Origin: Anaspis maculata
Taxonomy: Eukaryota; Arthropoda; Insecta; Coleoptera; Scraptiidae
DNA: 64,000 nt
Assembly (NCBI GenBank): GCA_949128115.1
Contig: OX421962.1
Span: 57,577,787-57,641,786, forward strand
Reading direction: 5' to 3'
Part shown: positions 36,282 through 48,352 of the stretch, one piece after another
How the letters are laid out: the number at the start of each line of letters is the position of its first letter
Numbering within the stretch: the first letter of the stretch is position 1
Translations under genes and position numbers: made by a program
The notes under the pieces: model-generated
The model's database searches: none
The model's input: only the letters and a program-made list of their open reading frames with translations
Told to the model about the DNA's origin: nothing

Positions 36282-38194
36282 TATTTTTTAGGCCTTCGCA
36301 AAGGATTCCATTTAGACTAGTACTGTTCTAGCACACCATTTCTATTCTAGGACACCTGTATATAGATTTCGTTCTCGTAAGTGAGAGATATAGTCACAAG
36401 TGTTATTGGAAATGTCCTCTTTTACATGTCTTTTTCTCCGTGGTCACCTTAAGAACATAGTTATACAGGGTGATTCATAAATGGCGGATTTCCTATTGGG
36501 CACGTTATAGTCCGCATGACGGAGTTTTGGCATTCTGACATCTGTGGAATGACAAGTATGGTCCAACTCCGATCGAAACGCCGTCTACATGCAACTGAAA
36601 TTCTTGCGCCACCTGTCGGCGATAAGGTAAACAAATTATGCAGGTGCAATCGCCATATCATGTATTATACCCTAGTAAATACATACTGGCGGAATGCGAT
36701 AATTCTGAGTCACCTGTAATGCCAATCTTATTGTCATGAATAAATTCAGTGGCATACCCCTAATGGTAGCAATAAAACTGGTGTTTCCTATTCAAAAGAG
36801 CACCTTTCAAGAGTTGCTGACTATATCCCGAACATAGGGAGGACTCCTCGGGTAGAAACGGGGTAAATGACTTCAAATCAACTTTTTGCATTTTCATTGG
36901 GCAAAGTAATTAGAATCAACTGAATTTTTACACGATTTTTTCTTAATACATATTAATAAAATGTATACCAAAGTACGTTCGACCATATCGTGGTTCAACC
37001 CTAGTGTGACTCTAGTTGGGAAAATTCGGGAAATCATAGTTCACTAGATTCACACTAGAGATGAACGCACTATAAGAAGTCAAATTTGATTCTATTTTAA
37101 ATTTCTGTAAGTAAATCACTGACGTAGTTGAAATTGGAATTTAGATTCTAAAAGATGAAAATATGTAGAAAATGATACAAAATTAGTTCTTGAAAGAAAA
37201 AAATGATGGAAGCTACACTTTCAAGCCCTGTACAACTTCAGTGAAAAACAGGAACACGAGGCGCGTTTTGGCTGCACAAAATGCTTGTTTACTGCACTAA
37301 GGACCAGTGTTTTCTCGTCCTGTTAACTTCATCAACTAGAAGTTGAACAACATGACAATGATTATACATATAGGGATAATCGTTTCTATAGGTTCATCTT
37401 CCAGCAAAAGTTACCCTCCAGCAAAAATTATCCCGAGGCCCCGAGATGAAAAACTAACTCAAGTGCCAGTTCGCTTCGAATGGGAAAAATTGATTATGAT
37501 CTGTAGAAACAGTTCCCTGACTTGTGCGATGTGTCAAGGATCAAGGTTGTCAATATTATCACTAGATCAAACTCGGCGATCGTCTAATCACAAAGGCATA
37601 AATCAACGAAATCGAGTGTTTAAATCAAAGTTGATCGGCCACTGAGGTCACCCCATCATGCAACACTTCCAAAAATAATAAATACTCCAAGAGGGTTTCC
37701 ACCAGCAAAACATACATTTTTTAAACCTTAACGTTGTGCAGGTTTCTTCAGTCGCGCTCAATCAAAGCGCGTGAGCATGTCCGGCTTAGCGCCAATTTCA
37801 AGTTATGCTCGACTTGCTGACCATCGAACTTGAAGGGGATTCTCTCGTGCTTCCATTGAATTCGACGTACACCTACAAAAACTCTGAAACGGTTGAGTAA
37901 CAAAACAACTGTATTTCTTGATGCAGTTGTTGTTGAAAATAGCAATTTTTCAAATTGAACACTATGTTGAGAACGTAGGGGGGAGGGATGGTTCGTTGGA
38001 AGTCTTCTCATGACGAGAAAAGTCCATTATAATGTACATTCACTAATACGTATATACACATATGTAACCAACAATGGTACGGTTAGAATCCGGCCGGCCG
38101 ATAACCTGAGTTCATATAGGATAGGAAGAATAATTATCCATCTAGCTGTCTTTACTATCGCTTGGACGGTGAAGTTCTAGGGCATCAAACGAGT

Positions 38195-38475
38195 TACGCC
38201 GTGCGCGCTGGCCAGAACGGTCGATCACACCAGTTTTTTACATGCATTACTGCCAACGGCGGAGGAGCCGAGGAGCTGTGAGCAGTTTGAGCACCATCAG
38301 CACGAAAGAAGGAAGAGTAGCCGGTGCCACGAGTAGTGGAGGTAGAGGTAGAGGTAGAGGTAGAGGTAGTAGTAGTAGTACCAGTAGTAGTCATCGACTT
38401 TAGCTTAGCTAGTTCGGTATAGCTACACAGAGGCTCCTGGCGCACAACAAACTGCTGACTGCTAAATTTATACCC
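38195..38475 (-). other. TATA-associated Thr/Ser-repeat short ORF
   Basis: On the minus strand a GGGTATAAATTT box (about 38464-38475) precedes a frame that, from its first ATG (about 38395), runs 65 codons. It has a Thr/Ser-rich repeat encoded by (TACCTC)n-type microsatellite (38336-38395) and ends HVKNWCDRPFWPARTA. No family recognised. It could be a small orphan gene, an unlinked first exon, or a chance frame in microsatellite. Confidence 0.25.
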
Positions 38476-39724
38476 GGAACTGCCAGAGGGAAATCTGAAA
38501 GTTTATTTCTGGCATGGGACAGCTTGTCAAAAACCATTCCCATGAATTCCCGACTCTTCAACAATTCAATTTTGATACTGCTTAGATGATTGACGTGCGT
38601 CTTTTTAATAGGCCGTCTCTAGTAAGTATAAACCTAGAGACAAAAATAGGAGATGCAGCTATTGAAAATTTTAACAATGTTCCTACATGCAAATAATATT
38701 TTTTGTGAGATCAACAACATTTTCATTCATAACTGGCTACTAAAACCAAGAACAAAGATGGATTGGCTAAATGACTAAATTTTCAACTGCAAACTAGACT
38801 TCAAATTAAAATTTTGTTGATGAATGACATGATATAAGTACGATGATATAAGGCTTCAGTATCTAAACAAATTCACAATGTGAAATCAATAATCATAATT
38901 GAAAAAAATATGACAAAATCAACATGATAAGTATGACAGGACTGAAAGACAAATCAGTTCTGGCGGAACACTGTTACAGAACTACAGAGTTTGAATCTAT
39001 GGTTTTGGATCTCAATACTCGTATTGTATCCGACTCATAACCAAAATTCAAGTTGTTGCAAAAAAAATGGAACAAAATATCAAAATCTCCAGTGACATTC
39101 GGTTTTCACTAGTTGGATACTGGAAACTTGTAAACAAATATGTCTTGTCAATTTTAGCTATGTTAGCACAATGCCATCAACAATCCAATCTTTTTCACAA
39201 CAATCCCTCCAAGCAATATGATTTACAATTCGAATAATCAACCCGATGTGACTGCGCTTCGTCACCAGAAAAAACGCAGGATTCTCGTTTCCACAAGGGC
39301 GCCAACTCCACAAGTACTAGCTTCGATAATTTCAACCCATGCAAAATTTTCGAGACAACGTCAACGCCAATTCAAGGAAATTCACTAGTGCAAGCCACTA
39401 AGCCAGGCAGCCTAAAACAAAATACATTAGTTTATTCGAGCATGAATTGAAGCAGGAATTATTATTATAGAGAAATGAAAATTCGCACAATACTAGTATT
39501 CCCCGGACGCCGTGTACCCTCAATACTTTGTGCGCGAGTAGAACCGCCAACCAAACAGCTTTAAAGGAGAACTGCCAGTATGGCAAAATCAATTCTGGGG
39601 TACGAAACGTAGAGCCACAGCACAGGAATATGCGGTCCCATGGTCCACGACGATAAAATCTTTCACGCGCAAATGACGAGAGAAAAAAGCACGTGGACGA
39701 AAAACAAAACCTAAAGAAAAAACC

Positions 39725-39960
39725 GAAGACAAATATTTAAACTTTTGTCATTAAATAGTGCAAGGTCTTGCGTTTCGAGGGCGCGCGCGACACACATTTC
39801 GAATTCCCCGGATAGTTTAGTCGGCGTTCCGGATCGTTCAAAATCATCGATTTTGCTCGACCTGTCACTCACTTGTTTGAGGAATTTTAGGCTCTTCATT
39901 TTTAGTCGCGGCAAATCAACTTTTATAAGCTGCGTCCGGAAGACTTTCCGCTAGATTTTC
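39725..39960 (-). other. Exon-like segment with TATA box and donor
   Basis: Minus strand reads GCTTATAAAAGTTG (about 39925-39938), then ATGAAGAGCCTAAAATTCC, then AAACAA/GTGAGTGACAG, a consensus donor. The donor is phase 0 in that frame and so would not fit Chip exon 2 as coding sequence. It may be a noncoding first exon or chance. Confidence 0.2.
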
Positions 39961-40454
39961 GGAGTTGTTAACTTTTCTTCCGCCAATCCGTCATGCACTG
40001 GTTATTTTCAAATGAAACAGAGCTCTTGTGGTCATTATCATTTCGATTAATGTAGCTGCGAATTACATGCTAATAATTGCGTCACTAACTGTCACACAAG
40101 GTGTCTTGAAAACTGTTTTGCAAATGTTCACATAATCATAAATTATGAATTCGCCTAGAGTTATTAAGGATGAAGTTGGATTGCTGAAATAGGGCGTTGC
40201 GGAATCAATTCCAGCGGGCTTATTCCTCGACAGAAATTTACCATTCAGGTCTCTTTCGAAAGCTACAGGGATGTACTATGGATTTATCATAAAAGTATTT
40301 TCTAAATTGAAAAATATTTCTTCGAAATTTGTTTGACTTGTTGGATTTTAGGTAGTGGAGAGATATTTTGAAAAGTTTCAAATTTTTGTTTCAATTTTAG
40401 GCCCTAATCTAGACAGTGTCTCAAAAGTATCACATTCCGAGTCCAGGGCGAAAT

Positions 40455-40865
40455 ACAGGTTCTCCATCTTTCGAGGCTAAACAACTAAGCATGGATGGGT
40501 ATCTCGCTTATCAAGAGATACAAAGTTATGCATTTTCGTGACGATCAATGATCCAAAAAGATATTTGACCTATCAGTTTTGGTTTTCGGGATATCGTGAA
40601 AAAACAGGAATTTGTAATTGTTGTTGTAATTTTTTATTTCAAAAATTGTTGAAGGTGGCCTTTTCTAATTAAAACATTGTTGGGGCTCTTTCCTAAGAAG
40701 AATTCAAAGCTGCCACAATCTTAATTCTAGCTTTCAAAACAACCGAGATACGACATCCAACTATTTTTCCTCTCATGGGCGCCATATTGGACTTTGACAT
40801 TTCTGAATACAGTATTTTTTTCTGGTTACAACGCTGTGTCACATGTCACTGTTGAATAAATGTTT
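40455..40865. mobile_element. MITE family Y, half copy
   Basis: Left arm only: CAGGTTCTCCATCTTTCGAG through the GAATAAATGTTTTTGGGCGT region. The sequence that follows (40866-41075) matches 49440-49545 in reverse (GGTCCCTAAAATAATTT), another dispersed repeat. Confidence 0.7.
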
Positions 40866-41694
40866 TTGGGCGTAACATTTTTTTAATTTCTCGTGCTTCG
40901 GAAACAAGATCAGAACCGACAATTGAAAAAAAGTTCAAACAAAAAACTTCAAAAATTAATTTGCCTTCAAAAACGCCACTAAAAACGCCACTAAAAACTC
41001 TTCTATGGAAACGAAAAGAGTCCTATCTTGTTCTCAATTATTTTAGGGACCAATGGAGCGTTCTTGACGTCATCAAGTACCGGGTGTATTTAGAAAATTG
41101 AATTGGAATTAGCTGTGGAAATGGAAACGTATGTCCACGACTTGAATGATCTTCCTGCTTTGCCTGACCGAGAGGCTCAAGAACGCAATTTGAGAATCAA
41201 GTTGCATTGCGGACAAACGTTTTTACTTTCACAGTTACCTGCAATTCACAATTTTTAAAAACATCCGGTATAATATGCTCACAGGACACAATTCTTATGG
41301 AGGATGAAATTCTTTTGCAAGGGGAACTCCTTTGTACAATTTTGTAAAAGATGAAGTTTTATCAAGGCTAGGGACATGTTTGTCGCATTTTCAGTTGCAG
41401 CTGGGATTAGAATAATCCCACCAGAATAAAACACATTACACATCACTATGAAGCATTTCGGAATTTCAATTCATTTTGAACTTTGCAGTGCACCGAAGAG
41501 TGGACAACTTGTATAAAAAAGTAACGGCTCTGAAAATCAAAAAGTTGACACTGATGAGAAAATCTCGCCTCGAAAACTGCAACAAATCCCCCACCAGAAA
41601 CTATTACGGCAAATAACTTGATAATGTTCCACTCGTAAAACGCATATCTGTGTAGCAGGTACTTATATTGTGTGGTTTAAAATGCGCAAAATCA

Positions 41695-42182
41695 TTACTT
41701 TACATACGTGGTTGCCTTGAAACTCTTGTACAATGATAAGAAGCGGTCTAATTTTTGTAGTACATAACTGAAAAAAGATAACGGAAAACAAACATCATAC
41801 CGATATCCACACATTGCATCGATACCCTCGACACCTACTTGATGAAGTTTAAAACTGAAAAGACAAAAAAAAATTATCCTGAAGTTCAACGCTACAACCA
41901 CTGAGTGTCAAGAGTCTGTGCCATTTTTGCACCATTTCATAAAGCTTTGGTCTCCTGATACTCTAGTGGTCCATAACTCAAGATTCCAATATTACAGGAT
42001 ATAACATGCGCGTGAGGATCTGCTATTCCGGACTTCAAAGTAATTTCTGACGTTTCGTTTCTGACATACTTATGGAAGAATTTTGCGGGATGGGTAATGT
42101 CAACAACATTTTCAAATTTACTCGTTTCTCTTGTAGGGAAAGTCACTGGAGCCACATAAACAATTTTCCTCGTAATTTTCAA
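41695..42182 (-). other. Unrecognised open frames
   Basis: Two adjacent minus-strand frames (41695-41901 and 41937-42182), of 68 and 81 codons. The second includes VVDITHPAKFFHKYV and DPHAHVISCNIGILSYG, with fairly normal amino-acid composition. They may be remnants of an old transposon or viral gene. No domain can be named, and both end at stops. Confidence 0.2.
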
Positions 42183-42189
42183 TGGACAT

Positions 42190-42801
42190 AGCGAGGCAAG
42201 TCCTCTGGAAATAACGTCCCCTGATGGAAATGACGTCCCCGGAAGAAAACGTCCCCAGAAAACAGTCCCCTGAAAATAACTAGGATCCTAGGAGGCTTAT
42301 TACAAAAAATCATTGTTTTATATGGCAACAAAGAAACCGAGAAACAAACAATGTTGTTTAATTTTTGATTTTTTGACGCGTGTTCCAAAACAAGTACATA
42401 TCACTCAAATACCTCTGAATTTCGTCACCTCGAATAAGGGGAAGAAAATCCTCATAAATGAAGGATTTACATTATGTAAACAGAAAGAAGGTGCTTATAG
42501 CGAATAAATATGGAGGTGCACAAATTGGTTCAGGATCAAGTGTCCGGGTCGCATACATACACTTTCAATGAAGTGATCCGACACAGTGACACCCACACCC
42601 ATGCTGGCGACGTCGCCAAACAAAAGGCTTGTTTTTTCCAGGGGATGTTATTTCCAGGAGACTTTTTCCCGAGGACGTAGTTTCCTAGATTCACGTGTAT
42701 TGGGGGCTCATCAGTGCGCAGGCATTCATTACCAAGATCCCTCTGGCTGCCACAGCATGGGATGATTGGACTGAATGCCTGCGCACTGATGAGCCCCCAA
42801 G
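42190..42801. repeat. ACGTCCCC repeats and 104-bp hairpin
   Basis: Short repeats GGAAATAACGTCCCC at 42205-42280 reappear inverted at 42640-42690. They are followed by a hairpin (42698-42801) whose arms TTGGGGGCTCATCAGTGCGC and the inverse are exact over at least 25 bases. Confidence 0.65.
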
Positions 42802-42913
42802 GAAAGTTGAATGTCTTTCTTCTGGAAATAGTAGGCTTAGGCACTTGCTGCCTACTGATTATTTCCAATTTCTTACATCCCTGAATGAAGAAATACCAAG
42901 TTTCATTCTAATA

Positions 42914-43496
42914 AAGGGTGCCAAATTAAGAGTGTCCCGTTTTCATTCGTTAATTACAAAAAAGTTACACAACGGATTCTCACTTTCTTTTTTTTATATG
43001 AAAGAGCCGAGCTCCAGCTTTCTCGTGACATATTTTGAAAGTCAATACTTGAAAATTACATCAGTTAAATGGCCTCCATTGCGCTCGATGCATATTTTCG
43101 CTTGGTGTAATATGGAAGATATCATGGTCGACACATATCCACCAGAATCTCGGCAATCACTCTTCCGATATTATTTTTGAGGTCATCGAGATTCTGAGGT
43201 CTATTTCGGAAAGCCTTTGATTTCACGTAACCCCACAAAAAGAAGCCCAGTGATAAGAGATCTGGGGAACGCGCAGGCCAGGATTGATCTCCCCGCTGAG
43301 ACAAAAGACGCCCCGGAAACATCGGTCAAAAGAAATTTAAATTAACCGATGTTATTTTAATATCGTGACTTTCATTTTACGTCATGAGGAAGCGAAAGAT
43401 TCGCTCTTCCCTTCTAAAAAAAGAAAATGAGGATCTCATGTGTAACTTTTTTGTAATTAACAAATGAAAACGGGACACTCTTAATTTGACACCCTT
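42914..43496 (-). pseudogene. Second deleted mariner-like element
   Basis: Inverted ends AAGGGTGCCAAATTAAGAGT and its inverse (about 57 bases) bound a 583-bp element with TA on the left and CA on the right. Only the C-terminal transposase part survives (43122-43322, minus): WPARSPDLLSLGFFLWGYVK, then RNRPQNLDDLK. The last catalytic Asp position, usually PLDFFLWG, reads SLGFFLWG, so the residue is lost as well. Related to, but distinct from, 33299-34057. Confidence 0.82.
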
Positions 43497-43626
43497 CACT
43501 TTGAGAATTACTAGAAGATAAAATTTTGACGGAAAACCAACAGTTTGTTCAGGATATTCCAGGAATGTTTAATGAGGGAATTCGGATAAAGTTTGATGGA
43601 ACTTCATCGGCATAAACAGCAGACTA

Positions 43627-44680
43627 CAGGGTGTTCATTTGAAAAGTTGTCATCCCCGATTTCTCGCCGCCAAAATTTTTCACAGGAAAACGCTGAAACA
43701 GGTCGATTTTTGTTTCGAGGGGGGCATCTAGGACACAAACTGCCAGATTTTCATCTTCAACCCCTTCGCCCCCACCTCATCCTCCCTCAAAATTTTAAAT
43801 GGCATTACCTATCTTGTGATACATCAAATTGAAGGTAATAAAATTCTCCTTCCGTCAAACATGAGTATTTCCAAAAAAAATTTAAACCACTCCCCAACCC
43901 TTGTGTAAATCCTCTCTTTGTTATGAGAGGAAACTTTTTCACCTATAAACTCTCGATTCTTGAGAAATAGATTTTCTAGCAAAAACAGGTCGATTTTTAT
44001 TTCAAGGGGGTCATCTATGACACGTATGGCCAAATTTTCATCTTAACCCCTCCGCCCCCACTCTACCCTACTTTGAAATTTTAAGTTGCATTACCAATGT
44101 GATGCATCAAATTGAAGGCAATGAAATTGTTTTTCCGTCAAAATTATTCCTAATTTTTTTGAACTACCCCCTTAAAGTAAGGTAGGGTGGAGGCGAAGGG
44201 GTTGAAGATGAACATTTGCACATACCGAGTCTTAGATGACTTCATTGAAATAAAAACCGACCTGTTTCTGCTCAAAAGTAGTCTATTTCTCAAGAATCGG
44301 GAGTTTATAGGGGTAAAATGTTCCTTTCACTAATAATAAAGAGAGGATTTCACAAGAGTTGGGGGATGGTAAAAAAAAAAATAGAAATATGTTTGGCGGA
44401 AAGAGAATTGTATTGGCTTCATTTGATGTATGTATCACAAGATACATAAAATGAAATTTGAAAGTAAAAGATGAAATTTGAAATTTTGAAGTAAGATGAA
44501 GTGGGGGCGAAGCGGTTGAAGATGAAAAATTGGCAGTATAAGTCCTGGATGTCCCCCCTTGAAACAAAAATCGACCTGTTTCGGCGTTTTCCTGTGAAAA
44601 ATTTTGGCGGCGCTCTTTCTACCTCTTTTGGTTTATAAGTTATAACTTTTCGTCTTTTGTTTTTCTTCTTCTTCGCCCTG
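43627..44680. mobile_element. Palindromic Tc1/mariner-type element
   Basis: Ends CAGGGTGTTC and CGCCCTG next to TA. Inverted arms share CGCCGCCAAAATTTTTCACAG and AAACAGGTCGATTTTT. Several internal copies of GCATCAAATTGAAGG-AAT suggest multiple rearrangements. Resembles 52142-53214 in layout and wording (CATCAA, CGCCCCCAC-rich). Confidence 0.7.
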
Positions 44681-45814
44681 TATACGGTGTTTGCGCGGTT
44701 GCTGCCGATGGCTACACTTCTAAATCAAAAGATTATGGTCCATACAATAAATACACCAAGTGGTAGTTTTCAACTTTCAACCATTGAATGCAGGGTGCTT
44801 TCCCTAACGTCCGGACTAACACAAAATGACAACCACCCGAAACGTATTAAATGTCAGAATATTACGGCCATCATACAAAACTCTCGACATCACTATTCAT
44901 TGCTTAGTTTCTTGTCCATATTCGAACGAGCTGGCGTGACTTTTGTTCAATAAGGAGTTAAAAAAGTTCGCACCCTGTACATCATTGTCTGTATTTTTAT
45001 GGAAATCTATAGGGCAATAAACTTGACCTTTGCTGCGTATTTAAAGGAAATGGGAACATTTAAATAATTCAAAGATCCTCGCAACTAACAGGTGTAACGC
45101 AAAGTTTGCGCCAAGTCTTGAGACAGGTAGTTTACAAACTTCTCTTCTTCAAACTTCACGGTCGCCCGTGTAATAATCAACCCATCTTGTGACGTGAGAG
45201 AAATGTACTTCGAATTAAGTCATCATCAACGATTTTGAATTTACAGTAATTATTTCCATCTGTGACTACCGACTTTTATATTATGAAAGCGACGCTCCAT
45301 CGATGTCTACTGATCGATATTATTCAGCTAGACAATGGTCAAGACCAGATATTTTGATCAGAAGTGAATACGATTAGATCGACATAATTGACACATGAGA
45401 GATGACCCGAGTAGGCGTTTGGCGAAAGCGGCGTAAAAATCAATAGGGCAAATAACAAATTTTCTCTCGCCAGACGACGCTGAAGTATTTCAAATTTGGA
45501 ACCATTATCTAGCGGTTAGAATTTCTTGTGCTTCGTGCTTTAAGCACCGTCTAGGCTGACGTGTATTATTGTTGTGATGTCATTATGAAATCAAGATATT
45601 GTCCCTAGCAAAATTTGAAATAAAATATCGTCGATGCATTTTCCTTTTACAACATAACTCACTGATCTGATCTAAGTTAGAGAGAGAAAGAGCGAGAAAT
45701 CACATGCGCGAAAGTGAGATACCACTAACAACTTAGGTCAGAATACTAAGTTCAGGTTGTAAAAGAAAAGCACCTAATTTTTATAAGTGACAATATCTAT
45801 CAAGACAATCAGTG

Positions 45815-46868
45815 AAAATTGTGAAAGTTGCATTTTTTTTGTTTGGAGGCGGCAGCTGGAGGCGGCGGCTAATTAAAAGTGGCCGTTATTTATCCAATTT
45901 CAGTCAGCTATCAATATAGTGAAAGAATTAGATCGCTATGTCTTCAGGTTCATGTTTTACATCTATCTCTCACTTTGGGGGCGGCGTGTGGGAGCGGCAG
46001 AGTTTGGCAAAGAAATTCTTGCACAGTTTGAGTCAAGAGTTTCTAAATCTTCGAGGTAACAGAATCAGCTAAATCAGTGGAAATTGTTGAAAGTTGCACT
46101 TCTTTCTTTTGGGGGCGGAAGCTGGAGGCGGCGCCATATCAAAAGTAGCCTATTTTTTTTCATTTTTAGTCAGCTATTCATATAGCGAAAAACTCAGATC
46201 GCTTTGTCTTTGGGTTCATGTTTTTCATTTATCTCTTACTTTGGAGGCGGCGTGTGGGAGCGGTAGCGTTCGGCTGAGCAAATGTTGCACAATTTGAGTT
46301 GGCAGTTCCGAAGTGTTCAAGGGAACATCTCAATCAGTAACATTTGTGAAAGTTGCACTTTTTATCGTTTGGGGGCGGAATCTGGGGGCGGCGACTAACC
46401 AAAAGTAGCCTATCCTTTCCCATTTTTAGTCACCTATTTATATACCGAAAGAATCAGATCGCTATGTCTTCGGGTTTATGTTTTTCATTTTAAAGTGATA
46501 GGGGGCGGTTTTTAGCAGTTTTTTCATGTCGGCGGCGCATATTGATGACGGAATGTTTCTTGGCTTACGTTTATAAGTGGCAACTATGTATTATTCAAAA
46601 AATGAGAACACCAGAGCATCAGGTCTGGTAGAAAGTGCAATATTATGTTATTTCAAGTTTATCGGGGGCGGTTTTCTTTATGTTGGCGGCGCAATATAGA
46701 CATCCAATATAGCCTAGCCCTCCTTTGGGAGTGGCAGCTATGTAACAGCGAAAAAATTAGAAAGCTAAGTCGTCTAGTTTGGGAGGAGTTCGAGGAACGG
46801 ACGGACGGACGGACGGACGGACAAAGCGGTTGCAATAGCGATTTTCATCAAGATGGAAAATGCGCTAA
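45815..46868 (+). mobile_element. GGCGGC-core repeat element with GGAC array (copy 2)
   Basis: Three tandem units of about 265 bases start GAAAGTTGCA (45819, 46090 and 46345). Each contains GGGGGCGG and CTATGTCTTCGGGTT-like words. These lead into (GGAC)n at 46798-46821 and the terminal hairpin GATTTTCATC-AA-GATGGAAAATGC followed by GCTAA. Inverse of 25667-27572. Confidence 0.75.
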
Positions 46869-47600
46869 CTAGTTTTCCGTATATCAGTAATTCTTCAGAT
46901 ATTGAATCGAGACTTGGTGTTTTGAATCGAAACAATGATAAATAACATTTAAAATTGGATAATAGTAAAAAACACTCTCTAGGCCAACTACTTTTAGAAA
47001 AAACACAGTCAACTTTTTTCTGATGAGTAGGCGAAAAAATTTTTTTTTTCGGTAACAACTTCAGTGTTTTGAAGATATTTCAAGAACGGCTCAAGATATC
47101 TTATTCAAGTTTTCGATGACTTTATGACCATGAAATCAGAATTATTTATGGCGATTTACATGTCTTCACCTATTTTGGTTCTTGAGGTACAAATGTTCAA
47201 CTTTTTATTTTTATTTCACCCTGTATATGCCGCCGGCATAGTTCGTATTGCTGGCTTCAAGTTTCAATCAAGAAATAGTGGACCAACCAACACATCTACG
47301 AGGTGGCATTCCGCCATCATAAAACCTCAAGGTCCATACAGTCTTCAGCATCGAGCATTTGGACTATTTTGATTTTCTTGTGTTTTGACGAAGAAGGAGA
47401 GGACTGACGATGAAATGTGTATGTGTAAGGACCTTTCTTGTAGACAATAACATTTTCAACAATTTCTTTTCGGGAACTTTTTTCCCAAGTGCTACTGTTC
47501 ACGAGATATACGCGAAAAACTGATCCTCAAGTTCTTCTCGAGGCCACAACGGCCGAAGCTCACACCGGATTCTTGAGGTCTTTTACTATGTTGAACTACA
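46869..47600. repeat. Dispersed repeat, second copy of the 11.05-11.86 kb sequence
   Basis: Collinear with 11050-11770 (TTTTCCGTATATCAGTAAT ... TTTCTTTTCGGGAACTTTTT ... GGCCACAACGGCCGAAGCTC) with scattered substitutions. The inverted left arm seen at 10737 is absent here. Confidence 0.8.
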
Positions 47601-47876
47601 TGCCTAACTGAGCTTATATACAAAAATCCGGCTCGCTTTCATTTTTGTTCGCTATTTGCGATTTTAACAGCTAAAATTCCTGGACTACGAGTCCGATGAG
47701 CCGATAAAACATTTTGAAAATATTATCGTGACGTCACATGCCTAACTGAGCTTATATACAAAAATCCGGCTCGCTTTCATTTTTGTTCGCTATTTGCGAT
47801 TTCAACAGCTAAAATTCCTGGACTACGAGTCCGATCAGCCGATAAAACGTTTTGAAAATATTATCGTGACGTCACT
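47601..47876. repeat. 138-bp tandem duplication
   Basis: Two units (47601-47738 and 47739-47876) starting TGCCTAACTGAGCTTATATA, each ending in a TGACGTCAC CRE-like palindrome. The second continues into the repeat shared with 20689-20840. Confidence 0.85.
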
Positions 47877-48141
47877 TGGGAAGATGTTTTCACCTAGATT
47901 TCCACCTCCGATTTTCACCAATCACGTTCCCATGGTCTTGTTATTGCTGTTGTCGTTTTGACAAACGTCATTGTCTTCAAACAATCAGTAATGATTATGA
48001 CAGGCTTGAAACCATCGTCGTCTCATCGGAACGGAATCAGGTACAGGTATGCCCGTGAGAAGCTATGGGTAGCCCGTGAAAATTTGCCCCTCTGACGTCA
48101 TTGTCGTTCTTAATTATAACCGCAGCGCCCGCCACGAGATA

Positions 48142-48352
48142 ATAGGCAATCCACAATGATGTGATTGTTAACGTAATGTTACCGGAGGATGGTAATGTTA
48201 GCATTCAAAGCAATGAGTTTCAAATGGTGACGTACACAATCATGTTAGTGGCAATGGTAAGAATTTACCATTGAAACTCGTTGCTTTGAAATGCTAACAT
48301 TACCACGGCCGATAACATTACGTTAACATTAACATCATTGTGGATGGCCTAT
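48142..48352. mobile_element. Palindromic MITE
   Basis: Ends ATAGGCAATCCACAATGATG and its inverse with one mismatch. Arms of about 80-90 bases include GTTAACGTAATGTTA and CATTTCAAAGCAACGAG-type sequence. Confidence 0.75.

Noticed and set aside
10733..47372. Similar 70-80 codon frames at 10733, 11347 and 47124
   Set aside because: Same repeat family in both orientations; frames carry stops at different places and match no protein family.
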